Positions 1 to 8,370 are shown, counted from the stretch's first letter. The stretch is DNA of 9,811 nt from Clostridia bacterium (GCA_009930155.1 RZYX01000065.1:1-9811); one strand, 5' to 3'. Translations and numbers: made by a program. The notes: a model not told the origin generated them from the letters alone.

Positions 1-145
1 CCATATATAATTTAGACTCTTTCTAAGTTACTTTTTATTTTATAAAACACATAAAAATCAGGCATTTAATTAATTAAAAATATTAATTTAGCGATTCTTA
101 TAAAAGTTACTAAATAACGAGTAGTTTTATTAAAAAATAACGAAT
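1..145. other. Non-coding leader upstream of nifJ
   Basis: This very AT-rich stretch precedes nifJ and holds no supportable gene on either strand. It contains no exact TAnnTTTG box, and the trinucleotide TTG does not occur at all on the plus strand here. The nearest -7-like candidates each have one mismatch: TAATTTAG at 84-91 and TAGTTTTA at 122-129. The nifJ promoter is therefore either degenerate or lies left of the window. The bases just before the nifJ start are A-rich with no Shine-Dalgarno sequence, as is usual in Bacteroidota. Confidence 0.6.
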
Positions 146-3100
146 ATGACAAAGACAAGAAAATTCATCACATGCGATGGCAACTATGCGGCTTCACACG
201 TATCGTATATGTTCAGCGACATGGCATGTATTTATCCGATTACGCCATCATCCAACATGGCAGAAAATGTTGACGAATGGGCTGCACATGGCAGAAAAAA
301 TATTTTTGGTCAAACAGTTAGAGTTGAAGAGATGCAATCAGAGGCTGGCGCTGCTGGTGCAGTTCATGGTTCTCTACAAGCAGGAGCTTTAACTTCTACT
401 TATACAGCTTCACAGGGTTTATTGCTGATGATCCCGAATATGTACAAGATATCCGGTGAGTTACTCCCTGGAGTTTTTCACGTAAGCGCTAGAAGTATTG
501 CAGCACAAGCTCTTTCGATCTTTGGCGATCATAGCGACGTTATGAGTACCAGACAAACAGGCTTTGCTATGCTTGCAACAGGCTCAGTTCAACAAATTAT
601 GGACATTGCTCCAATTGCTCACCTAACAGCAATCAAAACAAGAGTACCTTTCCTTCATTTTTTTGATGGTTTTAGAACTTCGCACGAAATTCAAAAAGTT
701 GAATACTTCGAAAACGAAGAGATGGCAAAACTACTAGATTGGGATGCTGTTAACAGATTTAGGACTAATGCATTAAATCCTGACCATCCGTTTACAAGAG
801 GAACAGCTCAAAATCCGGACGTTTATTTCCAATCAAGAGAAGCTGCAAACAAATTCTACACTGATATTCCAGATATTGTAGAAGAGTATATGCAAAAAAT
901 CACTGAATTAACAGGTCGCACTTACCATCCATTTACATATCACGGTGCCCCAGATGCAGAGAACATAGTTGTTGCAATGGGATCTATTACAGACACTTTA
1001 ATCGAAACAGTTAATTATCTTAATGATCTTGGCAAAAAAGTTGGTTTAATCACTGTTCATTTATATCGTCCATTCTCTGAAAAATATTTTAGAAAAGTTC
1101 TACCAAAATCTGTCAAAAAAATTGCAGTACTTGACAGGACTAAAGAGCTTGGCGCTAATGGAGAACCTCTGTATCTCGATGTCAAAGAAATGTTTTACAA
1201 TGACGAACACAAACCATTAGTTGTTGGCGGACGTTATGGATTGTCATCAAAAGACACAACTCCAGCTATGATGATTTCTGTTTATGAAAATCTCGAATTG
1301 ACTAATCCAAAAAATCAATTTACAATTGGAATAACTGACGATGTTACAAATTTATCTTTACCAGTAAAAGAAAACATTTCGATTCTCTGCAAAGGAACAT
1401 TTGAGGGAAAATTTTATGGACTTGGTTCAGATGGAACAGTTGGTGCAAATAAAAACTCTATTAAGATAATTGGAGACACTACCGACAAATACTGTCAAGC
1501 ATACTTTGCCTATGACTCTAAAAAATCCGGTGGTTTTACAGCTTCTCACTTGCGTTTTGGCGACAAACAAATTCGTGCACCATATTTAGTTACAACCCCC
1601 GACTTTGTTGCATGTCATGTTCCTGCCTATCTCGAACAATACGACATTTTAGCAGGCATTAAACCAAATGGAAGTTTCTTGCTTAACTCAATATGGGATG
1701 CAGAAGAAACAAAGAAAAGGCTGCCTGATCACATGAAAAAAACTTTGGCAGAAAAGAAAATTAAATTTTATATTATTAATGCAACAGAAATAGCCGAAGA
1801 GATTGGGCTTGGTAACAGAACAAACACAATCTTACAATCAGCATTTTTCAAAATCTCAAATGTAATTCCTTACGAAAAAGCAGTTGAGCACATGAAGAAA
1901 ATGATTGTTAAATCGTATGGCAAAAAAGGTGAAAGTATTGTTGCAATGAATTATAAAGCTGTTGATGCTGGCGATGCTATTACTCAAATTGAAATCCCTG
2001 CAGAATGGGCTAACATCAAAACCGATGGATTTAAAATAATTCGCACACGCGAAGTGCCTGAATTCATTGCATCTGTTGCTGATATTATGAATGCACAAAA
2101 AGGTGACGACTTGCCTGTTTCTACATTTAATGGTCGCGAAGATGGTACTTTTCCTAACGGAACCACAAAATACGAAAAACGTGGTGTTGCTGTAAATGTT
2201 CCGGAATGGATTTCAGAAAACTGTATTCAATGTAATCAATGTTCTTATGTTTGCCCTCATGCTGCTATCCGTCCATTTTTATTAACTGATGATGAACTTG
2301 CAAAAGCTCCGGCCAATACAAAAACAATCAAAGGTATAGGTGGAACAAAAGAATACAATTTTAGAATGCAAGTTAGCGTTTTAGATTGCACAGGTTGTGG
2401 AAACTGTGTGGATGTTTGTCCTGCTAAAACTAAAGCTTTAGACATGAAACCTCTTGGATCGCAAATGGAACAAGTTGATCGGTGGTACTATATGGATGAA
2501 GTGGTAGGATACAAAGATACTGTTTTAGAAAAAGATAAAACTGTAAAAAATTCTCAATTTGCTCAACCATTGTTCGAGTTCTCAGGTGCTTGTGCTGGTT
2601 GTGGTGAAACTCCTTATATCAAAACAATCACTCAGTTGTTTGGTGAAAGAATGCTTATTGCTAATGCAACTGGTTGTTCTTCAATCTATGGTGGTTCTGC
2701 TCCGGCAACTCCATACTGCCAATCATACAAAAGCGGTAAAGGTCCGGCATGGGCTAACTCTTTATTTGAAGATAATGCTGAATACGGTTTTGGAATGGCA
2801 GCAGGTATCGAAAAGATGAGAGAAAAAATAGCAATGTTACTAAAAGAAGCAAAATGGTCAGGAGCAGCAGCCGAAGCAACTCAAGAATGGCTTTCGGGCA
2901 TGAATAACGCCGAAGCATCTGAAATTGCATCAGCAAAACTAATTGCAGCAATAGAAAAACTCGACGATCCAATCGCTAAAGAGGTTCTTGCTAAAAAACA
3001 GTACTTAATTAAAAAATCTGTTTGGGTATTTGGTGGAGACGGATGGGCTTATGATATCGGTTACGGTGGATTAGACCACGTTATTGCTTCCGGTAAAGAC

Positions 3101-3664
3101 ATTAATATTTTAGTTTTGGATACCGAAGTTTATTCAAATACAGGTGGACAAGCCTCTAAGTCTACTCCAGTTGGCGCTGTTGCAAAATTTGCTGCATCAG
3201 GCATGAGAACCCGCAAAAAAGATCTAGGTGCTATGGCAATGACTTATGGTTATGTATATGTTGCTCAAGTTGCAATGGGTGCAAGCCAAAACCAATACTT
3301 TAAAGCGATTAAAGAAGCTGAAGCTTATCCTGGACCATCACTAATTATTGCTTATGCTCCTTGTATTAATCATGGATTAAGAGCAGGTATGGGTAAAACT
3401 CAGGAAGAAGAAAAACTTGCTGTAGAATGTGGATATTGGGCTAACTGGAGATACAATCCAATGCTAGAAGCCGAAGGTAAAAATCCATTTACTATAGATA
3501 GCAAAGAACCGGATTGGAGTAAATTCCAAGATTTCTTACACGGCGAAGTTCGTTACACATCTTTGATGAAAGAATTCCCAGAAGAAGCAAAAGTTCTTTT
3601 CAAAGCTGCTGAAGAAAATGCTAAATGGAGATTTAATTACTACAAGAAACTTGCAAGTATGTAA
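146..3664 (+). CDS. nifJ: Pyruvate:ferredoxin (flavodoxin) oxidoreductase, full length
   Basis: Cytoplasmic thiamine diphosphate (TPP) and iron-sulfur enzyme that decarboxylates pyruvate with CoA to acetyl-CoA and CO2 and reduces ferredoxin or flavodoxin. At 1172 residues it is the normal length for the one-piece form. The N-terminal pyrimidine-binding domain has YPITPSS (30-36), the likely catalytic Glu66 in MQSEAG and Arg116 in VSARS. The ferredoxin-like domain has two [4Fe-4S] motifs: Cys693/696/699/703 and Cys748/751/754/758. The proximal-cluster ligands are Cys816, Cys819, Cys844 and Cys1073 (in APCINHG). The TPP pyrophosphate site is GDGWAYDIGY from 964 to NTGGQ at 998-1002. No key residue is missing. 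The protein ends shortly after the core and appears to lack the long C-terminal extension of the Desulfovibrio africanus enzyme. The ATG at 146 sits directly before the conserved N-terminus. It appears monocistronic, ending 10 nt before a terminator. Confidence 0.97.
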   Translation: MTKTRKFITCDGNYAASHVSYMFSDMACIYPITPSSNMAENVDEWAAHGRKNIFGQTVRVEEMQSEAGAAGAVHGSLQAGALTSTYTASQGLLLMIPNMYKISGELLPGVFHVSARSIAAQALSIFGDHSDVMSTRQTGFAMLATGSVQQIMDIAPIAHLTAIKTRVPFLHFFDGFRTSHEIQKVEYFENEEMAKLLDWDAVNRFRTNALNPDHPFTRGTAQNPDVYFQSREAANKFYTDIPDIVEEYMQKITELTGRTYHPFTYHGAPDAENIVVAMGSITDTLIETVNYLNDLGKKVGLITVHLYRPFSEKYFRKVLPKSVKKIAVLDRTKELGANGEPLYLDVKEMFYNDEHKPLVVGGRYGLSSKDTTPAMMISVYENLELTNPKNQFTIGITDDVTNLSLPVKENISILCKGTFEGKFYGLGSDGTVGANKNSIKIIGDTTDKYCQAYFAYDSKKSGGFTASHLRFGDKQIRAPYLVTTPDFVACHVPAYLEQYDILAGIKPNGSFLLNSIWDAEETKKRLPDHMKKTLAEKKIKFYIINATEIAEEIGLGNRTNTILQSAFFKISNVIPYEKAVEHMKKMIVKSYGKKGESIVAMNYKAVDAGDAITQIEIPAEWANIKTDGFKIIRTREVPEFIASVADIMNAQKGDDLPVSTFNGREDGTFPNGTTKYEKRGVAVNVPEWISENCIQCNQCSYVCPHAAIRPFLLTDDELAKAPANTKTIKGIGGTKEYNFRMQVSVLDCTGCGNCVDVCPAKTKALDMKPLGSQMEQVDRWYYMDEVVGYKDTVLEKDKTVKNSQFAQPLFEFSGACAGCGETPYIKTITQLFGERMLIANATGCSSIYGGSAPATPYCQSYKSGKGPAWANSLFEDNAEYGFGMAAGIEKMREKIAMLLKEAKWSGAAAEATQEWLSGMNNAEASEIASAKLIAAIEKLDDPIAKEVLAKKQYLIKKSVWVFGGDGWAYDIGYGGLDHVIASGKDINILVLDTEVYSNTGGQASKSTPVGAVAKFAASGMRTRKKDLGAMAMTYGYVYVAQVAMGASQNQYFKAIKEAEAYPGPSLIIAYAPCINHGLRAGMGKTQEEEKLAVECGYWANWRYNPMLEAEGKNPFTIDSKEPDWSKFQDFLHGEVRYTSLMKEFPEEAKVLFKAAEENAKWRFNYYKKLASM

Positions 3665-3674
3665 GATAACAAAT

Positions 3675-3708
3675 AAAAAAACTGCCTCAATTGAGGCAGT
3701 TTTTTTTT
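3675..3708 (+). terminator. Rho-independent terminator after nifJ
   Basis: A perfect inverted repeat, CTGCCTC-AATT-GAGGCAG (3682-3699), is preceded by seven A and followed by nine T (3700-3708). It starts 10 nt after the nifJ stop codon. The A and T tracts extend the stem, and because the element is symmetric it could also stop minus-strand transcription. It separates nifJ from the downstream lipoprotein/receptor unit. Confidence 0.93.
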
Positions 3709-3792
3709 GCACAAAAGTCACTTTTCCATGATTAGACCTCAAATTCATAATAAATTAAATTCACTTTATACTATTTTACAACAAACTACGTT

Positions 3793-3800
3793 TATATTTG
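3793..3800 (+). promoter_or_regulatory. Bacteroidota-type -7 promoter box for the DUF4249/receptor unit
   Basis: TATATTTG matches the Bacteroidota -7 consensus TAnnTTTG exactly. It ends 15 nt before the lipoprotein ATG, which implies a short A-rich leader. No clear TTG or TTTG -33 element is seen at the usual distance; only TTTT at 3774-3777 is near. The position after the nifJ terminator and before the first gene of the next unit supports the call. A very similar box (TATATTTG followed by C and AAAA) precedes higB. Confidence 0.6.
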
Positions 3801-3815
3801 TAAAAAAATCAAAAA

Positions 3816-4739
3816 ATGTTTAACAAAACACAATTACTTTTATTTTTCATACTTCTTGGTACAACACTGATTACCATATCGTGTAAAAAAATTGTACAGA
3901 GCGAATTCCCAGATATTGAACAGACTCCAGTAGTAAACAGTATTATTAAGCAAGACAGTGTAATCAAAATCAACATTTCGCTTAGCGGAAAACTAGACTC
4001 AAATGATTTAACATTTATCAAAAATGCCGTCGTCAAACTTTATGTTGACGATGTCTTAGCAGAAACTATTAATCACAGTTCAGATGGAATGTACATTTCA
4101 AACATTATAGCAGAATCAGGAAAAAAGTATTCTTGTGTTATTGAGATACAAGGCTACGATGAATTAAAATGTTCTTGCACTATCCCAAAGAAAACAGAAA
4201 TACTTGAAACATCGCATGAAAACTTAGCATATATAGATGAAGAAGGTACAATATTCCCTTCTATTACGCTTAAATTTAAAAATAACCCCGATACTCTTCT
4301 TTATTACGAAGCAATAATAAAAGTTCTAAAGTATGAATCTTACTTTGATGAAAACGATTCTCTCTATGAAGAAAGCGCATATTTCAATGCACCTCTAGTT
4401 GGCATAGAAGATCCAATAATAATAAATGAAGGTTTACCTATTGCCGTTTTTAGCAACAAAATCATTCCCGGAAACGAATATACAATGACACTCAACTACT
4501 CTACAAGAGGTACCTCATGGAATTTAAGTCATTTATATCCGATAATAGTTGAATTACGCTCTGTAAGTTATGACTACTACAAATACGCTCAAGCCCTTTA
4601 CCTTTATGAAGAACAATTAGATAACGAAAGCATTGATGGAAGAATAATTCCTCTTTCTATTTATTCAAATGTAGAAGGTGGTTTTGGAATTTTCACAGGT
4701 TACTCTACCTATGCAACCGATACTATTTTTCCTGAATAA
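3816..4739 (+). CDS. DUF4249 family outer-membrane lipoprotein
   Basis: A 307-residue predicted lipoprotein of the Bacteroidota DUF4249 family, whose molecular function is not established. The N-terminus is a lipoprotein signal: hydrophobic residues 7-21 followed by a lipobox ending ITIS-Cys23, with KK after the Cys. The mature N-terminal part is rich in beta-strands, including VVNSIIKQDSVIKINISLSG at about 39-58 and the AVVKLYVDD strand. The C-terminal family signature is present: SVSYDYYKYAQAL, then SNVEGGFGIFTGY (284-296). The ATG at 3816 lies directly before the signal peptide and 15 nt after a -7 box. The gene ends 9 nt before the receptor gene, so the two are almost certainly co-transcribed. 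Genes of this family are often found beside TonB-dependent receptors. By analogy with SusD it may help capture ligand at the cell surface, but that is inference. Family assignment is fairly sure; function is unknown. Confidence 0.87.
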   Translation: MFNKTQLLLFFILLGTTLITISCKKIVQSEFPDIEQTPVVNSIIKQDSVIKINISLSGKLDSNDLTFIKNAVVKLYVDDVLAETINHSSDGMYISNIIAESGKKYSCVIEIQGYDELKCSCTIPKKTEILETSHENLAYIDEEGTIFPSITLKFKNNPDTLLYYEAIIKVLKYESYFDENDSLYEESAYFNAPLVGIEDPIIINEGLPIAVFSNKIIPGNEYTMTLNYSTRGTSWNLSHLYPIIVELRSVSYDYYKYAQALYLYEEQLDNESIDGRIIPLSIYSNVEGGFGIFTGYSTYATDTIFPE

Positions 4740-4748
4740 TACTCCTAC

Positions 4749-7673
4749 ATGAAAATGAAAAAATTAAATATAATACTTGTTTTGATTATGCTTATTAGCA
4801 ATACAATATTTGCTCAGCATAAAATCAGAATTACAGGTTTTGTTACAGATGCAAATACAGGAGAATTATTAATAGGTGCAAATATTATTGAGAAAGGAAC
4901 CACAAACGGAAGTGCAAGCGACAATAATGGTTTCTTTAGTATTATTGCGGAAGTTCCTGCTACTTTACAAGTTTCTTTCATTGGCTACACCACACAAGAT
5001 TTTATTTCTGAAAGTACAATTGACACTTTAATCAAAATTGAACTCTCACCCGGCAATCAACTTGATGAAGTAGTAATAAAATCACAAACCAATCCAAAAT
5101 TCAATATTACTAAGCTTAGTACAAAAGAATTATGTAGAATTCCATCATTAAGTGGAAAACCAGATATTGCAAAAGGCTTACAACTTATGCCGGGAATTCT
5201 TTCTCCTAACGAAGGGTCTAGCCTTTTACTTGTTCGTGGAGGAGATGTTGGTCAAAATCTTTACTTATTTGATAATGTTCCGGTAATCCATGTTAATCAT
5301 CTTGGAGGATTTATTTCTGTTTTTAATCCAGATATAATAAACAATGTAGAAATTTACAAAGGAGGTTTTCCCGCAAAATATGGTGGCAGATTGTCATCGA
5401 TAATGAATATTACACAAAAAGAAGGTGACAATTCTATGTTTAAAGGTTCGTTTGGAATTGGTTTAACAGATGCCTCTCTTACATTAGAAGGTCCACTCAA
5501 ACTGAAAAACTCAAGCTTTATTATTGCAGCACGTAAAACCATGATCGAAGGTCCATACGCTTTACTATCAAAACTTGCAGGCGACTATATGATTGTTTAT
5601 GGATTTCATGATATAAATGCAAAAGTTTCTTGGAAACCAGATAACAAAAATAGTTTCAATTTGAATTTTTACCAAGGAGATGACTATCTGCACTATTGGG
5701 TAGATTTTAGTAATACAAAGGCGCACAGTGGAGTAAACTGGGGAAATTGGCTGGGTTCATTAAAGTGGAACAGGGTAATATCTTCAAAGCTATTTTCAAC
5801 AACGAGCATATCATATACACGATATCGTTTGAGGGACAAAGTTAATGCTGAAAATAAAGATACTGCAAACCCTTTTTCTTATGCAGAAAGTCTCAAAGCA
5901 ACAGTTCAGGATTATTCTTTAAGGTCAGGATGGCAATACAAACTTTTAAAAAACTGGTCACTAGATTTTGGATTACAATCTTCTTTTTTAATTCATTCTC
6001 CAAGTATTATTTTCAAGTCAGATCAAGATGTGCAGCCAACACCAATCATTGTAAATTCATCAGAAAACGCAATCTATTTGGAGAACAACATTATTCTATG
6101 GAATAAAATTCAAACAAATTTTGGCCTGAGATACGTAAATTACTTCACAAATGGATTTTATGATTTCGCCTTAGAACCAAGGCTGAATTTTAATTACTTG
6201 ATTAATAACAATCATACTATTAATGCAAGTTATATGAAAGCCAGTCAATACTCTCACCTAATTTTCACCTCAGGTCAAATAATGAATAACGAATTATGGA
6301 TCCCATCGAATTCAACAATTTCGCCTTCTCGGACTGATCAATACACAGTCGGATGGCAAGGTAATTTTTACGATAGTAAATTCACTACTGAAATTAATGC
6401 ATACTACAAAAGCATGTATAATTTAGCGACGATAAAGGAAGGCTATACAGGAATTTTGGGAGACGAAAATTGGATGTCGAAAATAGAAACTGGTGGCCAA
6501 GGAACAGCAAAAGGACTTGAGTTTATGGCACGTAAAACCTCTGGTAGTTTTACAGGTTTTGCATCTTACACATTATCAAATTCGACCAGACAATTTGCAA
6601 ACATAAACAACGGGAATGAATATCTTTTCGACTATGACAGAATGCATTCATTTTCTATCAATCTGAATTATAAAATAAATGAAAAAATAAATATAAATGC
6701 AACATGGATTTATCAAACCGGGTTACCATATACTCCTGTTCTTGGAAAAATACTAATTCCAAACCCTGATCAATACAGCGATGAACCATATACTGAAGCA
6801 TTTATTTACGGCGACCGTAATAGCGCAAAAATGAGAGACTCACACAGACTAGATATTGGAATTACTTACTCAAAACTCACAAAAAGAAGGCAACTTCCAT
6901 GCGAATGGACTTTTTCGATTTATAATGTTTACAACCGACAAAATCCATACACTTATTTTTATGGAAAAGAATGGACAAGTGTAAACCCATCAGATTTTAA
7001 TAGCGAACGTTACTACGATATTTTTCTTTATCAGAGATCCTACTTGCCAATCATTCCATCTTTCTCATACAAAGTTTATTTTAATGAGAACACATTAAAA
7101 AACGAGAATAAATTAAGAATTATAAGAAACCAAAGAAAAGAATCGGCACTCAAAGAGTTTGACGGATCATCATATATAAAAAACAGATGGGATATAAAAC
7201 TTGGATATGCACTACCAACTATTAATTATCGCGTTCATCATAATGTTGGATGGTTGTCGTCTAATCCACATCTTTTTTCGCTTGAAGCAAACTATGGTTT
7301 CTCAAAATATTTTACCGGTGGATTTTTGTTTAGTTATTCTAGCTTCGAGTACACAAATTATATCATTGATGAAAATACACAAACAATTACCTGGTGGGAT
7401 GACAGTGCAAAACTATTTAGTTACAATGCTAAATTCAATTTTCATCTAATTCCATTATTAATAAAACAAAAAGATTCAAAATTTGATCTATACCTAACAG
7501 CTAAAGGAGGAGGATATTATTTTAAGAAAAATAAATTTGAATATAATGCTGGTTTAGGAATGGCTGTTTACCCTGGAAAGCACTTTGGATTCTTTGGTGA
7601 ATATACATACGGAAACTTAGTTATAAATAATTTCAACTGGAGAGCTGGTGTTGTTGTTCGTTTTCGCAAATAG
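4749..7673 (+). CDS. TonB-dependent receptor with apparent C-terminal second beta-barrel domain
   Basis: Outer-membrane active transporter of unknown substrate, 974 residues. Order of parts: signal peptide 1-22 (cleavage likely after IFA, before Gln23); a carboxypeptidase-regulatory-like beta-sandwich at about 27-105 (ITGFVTDANTGELLIGANI, FSIIAE, VSFIGY); LDEVVI at 105-110, often found just before the plug; plug at about 120-225 (LVRGGD 161-166, YLFDNVPV from 172, then VEIYKGGFPAKYGGRLSS); and a 22-strand-type barrel at about 230-778. The barrel ends LPIIPSFSYKVYF (766-778), the usual C-terminus of such receptors, so about 780 residues would be a complete protein. The frame nevertheless continues for 196 residues into what looks like another small barrel (see separate entry). 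The start lies 9 nt after the DUF4249 stop; Met3 is a possible alternative start. It is not SusC-like in its plug motifs, and no SusD gene is present. Its stop is one base from the convergent higA stop. Confidence 0.93.
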   Translation: MKMKKLNIILVLIMLISNTIFAQHKIRITGFVTDANTGELLIGANIIEKGTTNGSASDNNGFFSIIAEVPATLQVSFIGYTTQDFISESTIDTLIKIELSPGNQLDEVVIKSQTNPKFNITKLSTKELCRIPSLSGKPDIAKGLQLMPGILSPNEGSSLLLVRGGDVGQNLYLFDNVPVIHVNHLGGFISVFNPDIINNVEIYKGGFPAKYGGRLSSIMNITQKEGDNSMFKGSFGIGLTDASLTLEGPLKLKNSSFIIAARKTMIEGPYALLSKLAGDYMIVYGFHDINAKVSWKPDNKNSFNLNFYQGDDYLHYWVDFSNTKAHSGVNWGNWLGSLKWNRVISSKLFSTTSISYTRYRLRDKVNAENKDTANPFSYAESLKATVQDYSLRSGWQYKLLKNWSLDFGLQSSFLIHSPSIIFKSDQDVQPTPIIVNSSENAIYLENNIILWNKIQTNFGLRYVNYFTNGFYDFALEPRLNFNYLINNNHTINASYMKASQYSHLIFTSGQIMNNELWIPSNSTISPSRTDQYTVGWQGNFYDSKFTTEINAYYKSMYNLATIKEGYTGILGDENWMSKIETGGQGTAKGLEFMARKTSGSFTGFASYTLSNSTRQFANINNGNEYLFDYDRMHSFSINLNYKINEKININATWIYQTGLPYTPVLGKILIPNPDQYSDEPYTEAFIYGDRNSAKMRDSHRLDIGITYSKLTKRRQLPCEWTFSIYNVYNRQNPYTYFYGKEWTSVNPSDFNSERYYDIFLYQRSYLPIIPSFSYKVYFNENTLKNENKLRIIRNQRKESALKEFDGSSYIKNRWDIKLGYALPTINYRVHHNVGWLSSNPHLFSLEANYGFSKYFTGGFLFSYSSFEYTNYIIDENTQTITWWDDSAKLFSYNAKFNFHLIPLLIKQKDSKFDLYLTAKGGGYYFKKNKFEYNAGLGMAVYPGKHFGFFGEYTYGNLVINNFNWRAGVVVRFRK
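7083..7664 (+). other. Linker plus putative fused ~8-strand outer-membrane beta-barrel (receptor residues 779-972)
   Basis: This is a domain within the receptor gene. After the normal receptor C-terminus (Phe778) comes a polar, charged linker (779-813) without a Met or a signal peptide. About 160 residues follow with alternating polar/aromatic strands. Eight candidate strands can be picked by eye at about 814-822, 842-851, 855-868, 888-902, 912-925, 930-941, 945-955 and 962-972. Family-like features are DLYLTAKGGGYYF, NAGLGMAVYP, FGFFGEYTYGN and a terminal strand WRAGVVVRF ending in Phe972, a plausible BAM beta-signal. This resembles the small OmpA/OmpW-like porin families (Pfam outer-membrane beta-barrel clan). 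Both ends of an outer-membrane barrel face the periplasm, so a linker between two barrels is topologically possible. The domain call is by eye and needs a profile or structure test. Confidence 0.65.
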
Positions 7674-7674
7674 G

Positions 7675-8043
7675 CTAGCCCATCAAATTATAATCCTTTA
7701 CCAAAACGCTTACTGGCAAGTTTAACTTTACTGATAATTTACGAATCATATCGATTGTGAGTTTGCGTTTGCGGTTTAGCACCTCGGATACTCGGCTCTT
7801 GCTACCAAATGCCTCAACCAAATCGTTTTGCTTTAGATTTAGCTGTTCCATCCTAATTTTAATCGCCTCAACAGGATCGGGAGCATCAATAGGATAATGC
7901 GCTCTTTCGTAATCTTCGACCAAAACAGCAAGAATATCTGCCTCATCACTTTCGGGATAACCTGCGGGGGAATCAAAAAGAATATCCAAACGTTCAAGAG
8001 CTGCTTGGTAATCTTCCGTTGTTTTTAATGGTTTTATTTCCAT
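7675..8043 (-). CDS. higA: HigA-type antitoxin (XRE-family helix-turn-helix)
   Basis: Antitoxin and probable autorepressor of the higBA pair, 122 residues, related to the E. coli HigA (YgjM) group, COG5499. The N-terminal ~55 residues, with DYQAALERLD and the acidic ESDEADILAVLVEDYE, would contact the toxin. The linker YPIDAPDPVEAIK is characteristic of the family. The C-terminal helix-turn-helix spans about 57-113 (MEQLNLKQNDLVEAFG, then recognition helix SKSRVSEVLN at 81-90, then RKRKL). It starts 5 nt after the toxin stop, so the two are translationally close. Its stop codon is one base from the convergent receptor stop, and both lie around the 8-bp palindrome GGCTAGCC (7673-7680). A hand count gives about 39% G+C over 7681-8040, against about 29% over the toxin gene (8041-8340). 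No terminator follows it. Confidence 0.92.
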   Translation of the reverse strand: MEIKPLKTTEDYQAALERLDILFDSPAGYPESDEADILAVLVEDYERAHYPIDAPDPVEAIKIRMEQLNLKQNDLVEAFGSKSRVSEVLNRKRKLTIDMIRKLSVKLNLPVSVLVKDYNLMG

Positions 8044-8048
8044 AATTT

Positions 8049-8345
8049 CTAAATATTTTCTGCGTCAATTCTATCGTAATCTGCGTGCGTACCAACAAAT
8101 CTTATAAAAACCCATGATTTCTCAAAATTCATTTTTGCAATTAATCTATATGTATTGCCTTTTACATTAAAAATAATTCTATTGTTTTTTAAAATGCTTG
8201 CATTCGCAAAATTATTTTTAACATCGTGAGGATTTTTCCAATCTGCATTAGACACTGTTTCAAACCATGTCTTAAGATATTGTTCAGAATCAGGATGCTG
8301 CTCCCAAAAATCTCTTAGCGTCTTTTTTGAAAAAATCCTTTCCAT
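8049..8345 (-). CDS. higB: HigB-type toxin, putative mRNA interferase
   Basis: Toxin of a type II toxin-antitoxin system, 98 residues, related to E. coli HigB (YgjN), COG4680, in the RelE/HigB-like fold. Family members cleave mRNA, usually on the ribosome. Recognisable segments are DWKNPHDVK (35-43), the core strand NNRIIFNVKGNTYRLIAKMNFEKS (54-77) and the C-terminal FIRFVGTHADYDRID (80-94), which match the order of conserved blocks in YgjN. Length is typical and the frame is intact, so the toxin is probably functional. The toxin precedes the antitoxin, the usual order of hig loci and opposite to most type II pairs. The only alternative Met is residue 72, so the ATG at 8345 is secure. A -7 box and an inverted repeat lie just upstream. 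The gene is AT-rich, with one 60-base stretch (8161-8220) at only 10 G+C. Confidence 0.92.
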   Translation of the reverse strand: MERIFSKKTLRDFWEQHPDSEQYLKTWFETVSNADWKNPHDVKNNFANASILKNNRIIFNVKGNTYRLIAKMNFEKSWVFIRFVGTHADYDRIDAENI

Positions 8346-8353
8346 ATATTTTG

Positions 8354-8361
8354 CAAATATA
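8354..8361 (-). promoter_or_regulatory. Bacteroidota-type -7 promoter box for higBA
   Basis: Read on the minus strand this is TATATTTG, an exact TAnnTTTG match and identical to the box before the DUF4249 gene. Only 8 nt separate it from the higB ATG, so the transcript would be leaderless or have a leader of a few bases. No TTG or TTTG -33 element is seen about 20 nt upstream; that position is occupied by an inverted repeat. Confidence 0.5.
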
Positions 8362-8370
8362 ACAAAAGAA

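Noticed and set aside
1856..2972. Minus-strand open frames inside nifJ (1856-2098, 1984-2166, 2257-2445, 2754-2972)
   Set aside because: They lie opposite a fully conserved enzyme, have low-complexity or unrecognisable translations and no start signals. They are shadow frames.
3536..3748. Minus-strand open frame running through the nifJ terminator
   Set aside because: It overlaps the conserved 3' end of nifJ and the terminator hairpin, and its translation has no recognisable features.
7201..7449. Plus-strand open frame inside the second barrel region, as a sign of a frameshift
   Set aside because: It is out of frame with the receptor, its translation is not barrel-like, and the receptor frame itself is continuous and well patterned here.
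4749..7673. SusC-type receptor of a polysaccharide utilisation locus
   Set aside because: The partner is a DUF4249 lipoprotein rather than SusD. The plug motifs (YLFDNVPV, VEIYKGGFPAKYGG) fit the non-SusC receptor group, and no glycan-active enzyme is nearby.
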